64,000 nucleotides of DNA from Calidifontibacillus erzurumensis (GTDB lineage Bacteria > Bacillota > Bacilli > Bacillales > Bacillaceae_J), in contig NZ_JABTTE010000018.1 in assembly GCF_013303125.1 (NCBI RefSeq), positions 1 to 64,000 on the forward strand, written 5' to 3'. Below the pieces are notes generated by a model. It saw only the letters and a program-made list of their open reading frames with translations. It had not been told where the DNA came from and did no database searches. Both the position numbers and the translations under genes were made by a program. Positions 60,733-64,000 of the stretch are shown here, piece by piece; position 1 is the stretch's first letter; every line of letters begins with the position of its first letter.

Positions 60733-61248
60733 TTATCGGTCACCTCGGCGCCATTTTTCAAAAATTTCTGCAATTTCCCGCTTAATATTGATACGGTTCG
60801 GTGCTTTTTTTTGATTTGTTTTATGGACGGACCGATCAATATTTTTTTCAATTTCAATCATTTCATTTAAAAGTTCCCGCGCTGATTTCCTTAACGCACC
60901 TTGTCCAAAAACAACCCATTGCTCCGTATAGTCTGATGTAGCAACATGAACTTGTGTTTTAATATTATTTAATTCATTTGCCATTTTTTCAATTCTTTCA
61001 TCTGCTGTTTCATTTTCTCTTGTATAAATAATTTCTACATTATGGGTTTTTGTTTTTTTTTCAATTCCCGGAACTTGATGGGCGTCGAATACAATGATGA
61101 CTCTATATCCAGTATAAGCTTTATACTCCGCCATTTTTTCAATTAACTTATCACGAGCGGCAGCAAAATCGGTTTTTTTTAATTCTCGCAGTTCAGGCCA
61201 CGCACCTATAATGTTGTACCCATCTACAATTAATACGTCCATCATCAC
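60733..61248 (-). CDS. rae1: NYN-domain ribosome-associated endoribonuclease Rae1 (YacP)
   Basis: 171-aa PIN-like nuclease. In B. subtilis Rae1 cleaves mRNAs in the ribosomal A site. Acidic catalytic positions are visible: IVDGYNIIGAW (Asp), VFDAHQ, TADERIEKM and ATSDYTEQ. The start is one of three adjacent codons (GTG 61248, ATG 61245, ATG 61242); GGAG lies in the end of rlmB, favouring the middle one. rlmB ends directly upstream, so translation is coupled. Confidence 0.93.
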   Translation of the reverse strand: MMMDVLIVDGYNIIGAWPELRELKKTDFAAARDKLIEKMAEYKAYTGYRVIIVFDAHQVPGIEKKTKTHNVEIIYTRENETADERIEKMANELNNIKTQVHVATSDYTEQWVVFGQGALRKSARELLNEMIEIEKNIDRSVHKTNQKKAPNRINIKREIAEIFEKWRRGDR

Positions 61249-61998
61249 CTAAACTCCAATAGGATGTCGTTTTCGATAGACCTCATACATTAGCAGGCTT
61301 GCCGCAACAGATGCATTAAGCGAAGTGACCTTCCCTACCATCGGAAGCCGAACTAAAAAATCACATTTTTCACGAATCAAGCGGCTAATTCCTTTTCCTT
61401 CACTACCTATCACAATTGCTAATGGCATTTTCCCATCGAGCTGTCGATAATCTTGCGTTCCTTTTGCATCTGTCCCAACAATCCATACACCTTTTTCTTT
61501 CAATTCTTCGATTGTTCTGGCCAAATTTGTTACCCTTGCAACCGGAACATGTTCGATAGCTCCAGTGGACGCCTTTGCAACCGCCGCCGTCAATCCAACA
61601 GCCCGCCTTTTCGGGATGATAACGCCATGAACACCCGCTGCATCAGCCGTACGCAAAATTGAACCTAAATTATGCGGATCTTCAATTTCATCTAAAATTA
61701 AAAAAAAAGGGTCTTCCTTTTTAGAAGCAGCCGCCTTAAATAAGTCATCCACTTCGGCATAATGATAGGCTGCGACGGAAGCAGCCACTCCTTGATGGTT
61801 ACCAGAAACCGTTTGGTCAATTTTTTGCTTTGGAACATACTGTACGATGACGCCTCTTTGTTTGGCAAGGTTTAAAATTTGCTGAACTTGCCCTTTTTGG
61901 GAACCTTCCGCAATCCAAATTTTATTAATATCACGTCCTGCTTTCAACGCTTCGAGTACTGGATTTTTGCCAATGATCCATTCACTCACTACAACCAT
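61249..61998 (-). CDS. rlmB: 23S rRNA (guanosine-2'-O-)-methyltransferase RlmB
   Basis: 249-aa SPOUT (TrmH-type) enzyme methylating the ribose of G2251 in the P loop of 23S rRNA. An L30e-like N-terminal substrate domain ([20 protein letters not shown]) precedes the knotted domain: [33 protein letters not shown] and [22 protein letters not shown] (motifs 1-3). Same length as B. subtilis YacO. It overlaps mrnC by 17 bp. Confidence 0.96.
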   Translation of the reverse strand: MVVVSEWIIGKNPVLEALKAGRDINKIWIAEGSQKGQVQQILNLAKQRGVIVQYVPKQKIDQTVSGNHQGVAASVAAYHYAEVDDLFKAAASKKEDPFFLILDEIEDPHNLGSILRTADAAGVHGVIIPKRRAVGLTAAVAKASTGAIEHVPVARVTNLARTIEELKEKGVWIVGTDAKGTQDYRQLDGKMPLAIVIGSEGKGISRLIREKCDFLVRLPMVGKVTSLNASVAASLLMYEVYRKRHPIGV

Positions 61999-62413
61999 CC
62001 ACTCCTTTCTGAATAGTTTTATAACCGAACTCCATCAGCTCATACAATCGATCTTTTTCACCCGCTAAATAGTGATACCCAAGCAAAGCCTCAAAGGCAG
62101 TGCTATACCTGTAGGTCTGTACGTCTGTATTTTTCGGAATTGTACCAGACTTGGCGTTCCTGCCCCTTTTCACAACCGCCATCTCTTCTTCTGTCAATAA
62201 ACCTTGTTCAATAAGTGCGTGTATCATTTCTGCCTGCGCTTTCGCAGAAACATACTTTGTCGCTTCAAGGTGAAGACGATGGGGTCTTACCCCACCGTTT
62301 ATCAATAACTTATATCGAATAAAGCTTTCAAAAACTGCATCTCCCATATAAGCTAAGGCAAGTGCATTTAATTGTTTAACATCAATCGTATGCGTATTAT
62401 TTATTTCGTCCAC
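61982..62413 (-). CDS. mrnC: Mini-ribonuclease III
   Basis: 143-aa RNase III-like dimer without a dsRNA-binding domain; it matures the ends of 23S rRNA in Bacillus. The catalytic helix [19 protein letters not shown] holds the signature Asp, and the second acidic helix is [17 protein letters not shown]. Located 4 bp after cysS, the usual Firmicute arrangement. Confidence 0.95.
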   Translation of the reverse strand: MDEINNTHTIDVKQLNALALAYMGDAVFESFIRYKLLINGGVRPHRLHLEATKYVSAKAQAEMIHALIEQGLLTEEEMAVVKRGRNAKSGTIPKNTDVQTYRYSTAFEALLGYHYLAGEKDRLYELMEFGYKTIQKGVDGCSE

Positions 62414-62417
62414 GAAT

Positions 62418-63818
62418 CTACATCCTTTTCCAACGGGTTCCTTGTGGTGTATCTTCTAAAATAATATTCATTTCTTTTAACTGGTCTCTAATTTGATCTG
62501 CCAACGCAAAATCACGGTTTTTTCTTGCTTCTATTCTTTTTTCAATTAACGCTTCGATTTCTTCATCCAATAGTTCGTTTTCTTTTTGCAGCTTAATGCC
62601 CAATACATTTGTTAATGTTTCAAATTCATGCAAGAATGCATCAATGACTTTAGGGGATGTTTGTGGTTCTCTTAAATAAATATTTGCTTGTTTCGCCAAA
62701 TCGAATAAAACCGAAATTGCATTTGCCGTATTAATATCATCATCCATTTCTTCAATAAAACGGGCATGTAGTTCTTGAATAATAGCAAGCCATTGTTCAT
62801 CATTGTTGGTTAAACCTGTGCTGCTTTCTTTTCTGTGCAAAAGATTTTCATAAGCTGTCCGAAGTCGTTCAAGTCCGCTTTTTGCGCTGTTTAATAATTC
62901 CTGGCTAAAGTTAATAGGGTTGCGGTAGTGAACAGACAACATGAAAAAGCGAAGTACTTGCGGATCAATTTGTTTCAAAATATCATGAACTAATACGAAA
63001 TTGCCAAGCGATTTTGACATTTTCTCATTATCAATTTGAATATATCCATTATGAAGCCAATAATTTGCAAAAGTTTTTCCTGTTAGCGCCTCTGTTTGCG
63101 CGATTTCATTTTCATGGTGTGGGAATGTTAAATCTTGTCCGCCAGCATGAATATCTATTGTCTCTCCGAGATATTTTTTCGCCATTGCCGAGCATTCAAT
63201 ATGCCATCCCGGTCTTCCTTTTCCCCATGGGCTCTCCCAATAAATTTCACCTTCTTTAGCCGCTTTCCATAAGGCAAAATCTAATGGGTCTTGTTTTTTC
63301 TCACCTACTTCAATTCTCGCTCCAAGACGCAATTCCTCAATTGGTTGATGGGAGAGTTTTCCATAATCTTTGAATTTCCTCGTTCGAAAATATACATCCC
63401 CATCCGATTCATATGCATACCCTTTTTCAATTAGCGCTTCTATAAATTCAATAATAATGTCCATATTTTCCATTACTCTCGGATGAACATCTGCTTTTTG
63501 CACACCTAATGCGCCAACATCTTCAAAGTATGCTTGAATGAACCGTTCAGCGATTGTAGGCACATCTTCCCCTAATTCATTCGCTGCCCGGATTAATTTA
63601 TCATCAACATCAGTGAAATTGGAAACATATTTTACTTCATATCCACGAAATTGCAAATAACGGCGAACCGTATCAAATACGATTGCCGGCCGTGCGTTCC
63701 CAATATGGATATAGTTATATACGGTTGGACCGCAAACATACATTTTTACTTTTCCTTCTTCAATTGGATGAAACTCATCTTTTTGTCTAGTTAATGTATT
63801 GTAAAATTTAATGGCCAT
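62418..63818 (-). CDS. cysS: cysteinyl-tRNA synthetase
   Basis: 466-aa class I synthetase charging tRNA-Cys. Zinc and substrate region [18 protein letters not shown] contains the HIGH-type motif [13 protein letters not shown] and [13 protein letters not shown] supply further zinc ligands; KMSKSLGN is the second ATP motif. Two ATGs (63821, 63818) follow GAGGTG; the second has better spacing and gives the B. subtilis length. The first overlaps the cysE stop. Confidence 0.97.
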   Translation of the reverse strand: MAIKFYNTLTRQKDEFHPIEEGKVKMYVCGPTVYNYIHIGNARPAIVFDTVRRYLQFRGYEVKYVSNFTDVDDKLIRAANELGEDVPTIAERFIQAYFEDVGALGVQKADVHPRVMENMDIIIEFIEALIEKGYAYESDGDVYFRTRKFKDYGKLSHQPIEELRLGARIEVGEKKQDPLDFALWKAAKEGEIYWESPWGKGRPGWHIECSAMAKKYLGETIDIHAGGQDLTFPHHENEIAQTEALTGKTFANYWLHNGYIQIDNEKMSKSLGNFVLVHDILKQIDPQVLRFFMLSVHYRNPINFSQELLNSAKSGLERLRTAYENLLHRKESSTGLTNNDEQWLAIIQELHARFIEEMDDDINTANAISVLFDLAKQANIYLREPQTSPKVIDAFLHEFETLTNVLGIKLQKENELLDEEIEALIEKRIEARKNRDFALADQIRDQLKEMNIILEDTPQGTRWKRM

Positions 63819-63820
63819 CA

Positions 63821-64000
63821 TTATTCACCTCGTGGCTTCAATCTCTCTATTTCTTCTTTCAATCCTTTTATTTTATTTTCCAAATCCGATATTTTTTCAG
63901 CAATTGGATCTGGCAATTCATTATGTCTTAAATCATGGGCTGTCACTTTTACTCCATCTTTCACTACAACTTTTCCAGGGATCCCAACAACGGTTGAATT
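63821..64000 (-). CDS. cysE: serine O-acetyltransferase CysE, C-terminal part
   Basis: Partial gene running off the right edge; 59 C-terminal residues are visible. They begin [18 protein letters not shown], the last turns of the left-handed beta helix of CysE, and end in a charged coiled-coil tail ([19 protein letters not shown]). The enzyme makes O-acetylserine for cysteine synthesis. The stop TAA shares one base with the first cysS ATG, as in the Bacillus gltX-cysE-cysS operon. Confidence 0.93.
   Translation of the reverse strand, partial: NSTVVGIPGKVVVKDGVKVTAHDLRHNELPDPIAEKISDLENKIKGLKEEIERLKPRGE

Overview
The window is a chromosomal segment of a low-GC, endospore-forming Bacillaceae bacterium. 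Almost all genes lie on the minus strand. Gene content and order follow the Bacillus subtilis block from cysE to the rrn operon beyond pdaB, written backwards here. Sporulation and germination genes (pdaB, kbaA, gerD, cwlD, sigH) support an endospore former. I cannot name the species from sequence alone.

Right part (64000 down to 43129): the end of cysE, cysS, mrnC, rlmB, rae1, sigH, secE, nusG, rplK, rplA, rplJ, rplL, ybxB, rpoB, rpoC, rplGB, rpsL, rpsG, fusA and tuf. The L33 gene that usually sits between sigH and secE is absent. Leaders carry recognisable control elements: an L10 leader, a motif shared by the rplK and rplA leaders, an rpoB leader with an attenuator-like hairpin, and an inverted repeat before rpoC. 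Between tuf and rpsJ there is no intact gene. That gap holds a 215-bp palindromic element that looks like a MITE.

Middle part (41908 down to 22562): the S10/spc/alpha ribosomal superoperon (rpsJ to rplQ, including secY, adk, map, infA, rpmJ and rpoA). It is followed by the ECF transporter module ecfA1-ecfA2-ecfT, then truA, rplM and rpsI. rplM-rpsI has its own promoter and a probable L13 leader.

Accessory part (22561 down to about 5433): the rpsI-to-ybaK neighbourhood is interrupted by about 17 kb. Block A (22.4-12.9 kb) encodes an AroP-like amino acid permease, a TyrR-type sigma-54 activator (ACT-PAS-AAA+-HTH with an intact GAFTGA loop), a phenylalanine/leucine dehydrogenase family enzyme with phenylalanine-type specificity residues, and a complete 2-oxoacid dehydrogenase complex (E1 alpha, E1 beta, E2, E3). 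Two near-consensus sigma-54 promoters and a tandem pair of TyrR-box-like palindromes tie the genes together. I read this as an aromatic amino acid (phenylalanine) uptake and degradation regulon ending in an arylacetyl-CoA. The branched-chain (bkd) reading is the main alternative. The block is bracketed by identical 21-bp terminator sequences. Block B (12.2-5.8 kb) is a type III restriction-modification operon (mod-res) with a convergent D12-class adenine methyltransferase.

Left part (5432 to 1): ybaK, cwlD, salA, gerD, kbaA, pdaB, a small conserved-looking ORF, and tandem promoters plus the 5' leader of an rRNA operon whose 16S gene lies off the left edge.
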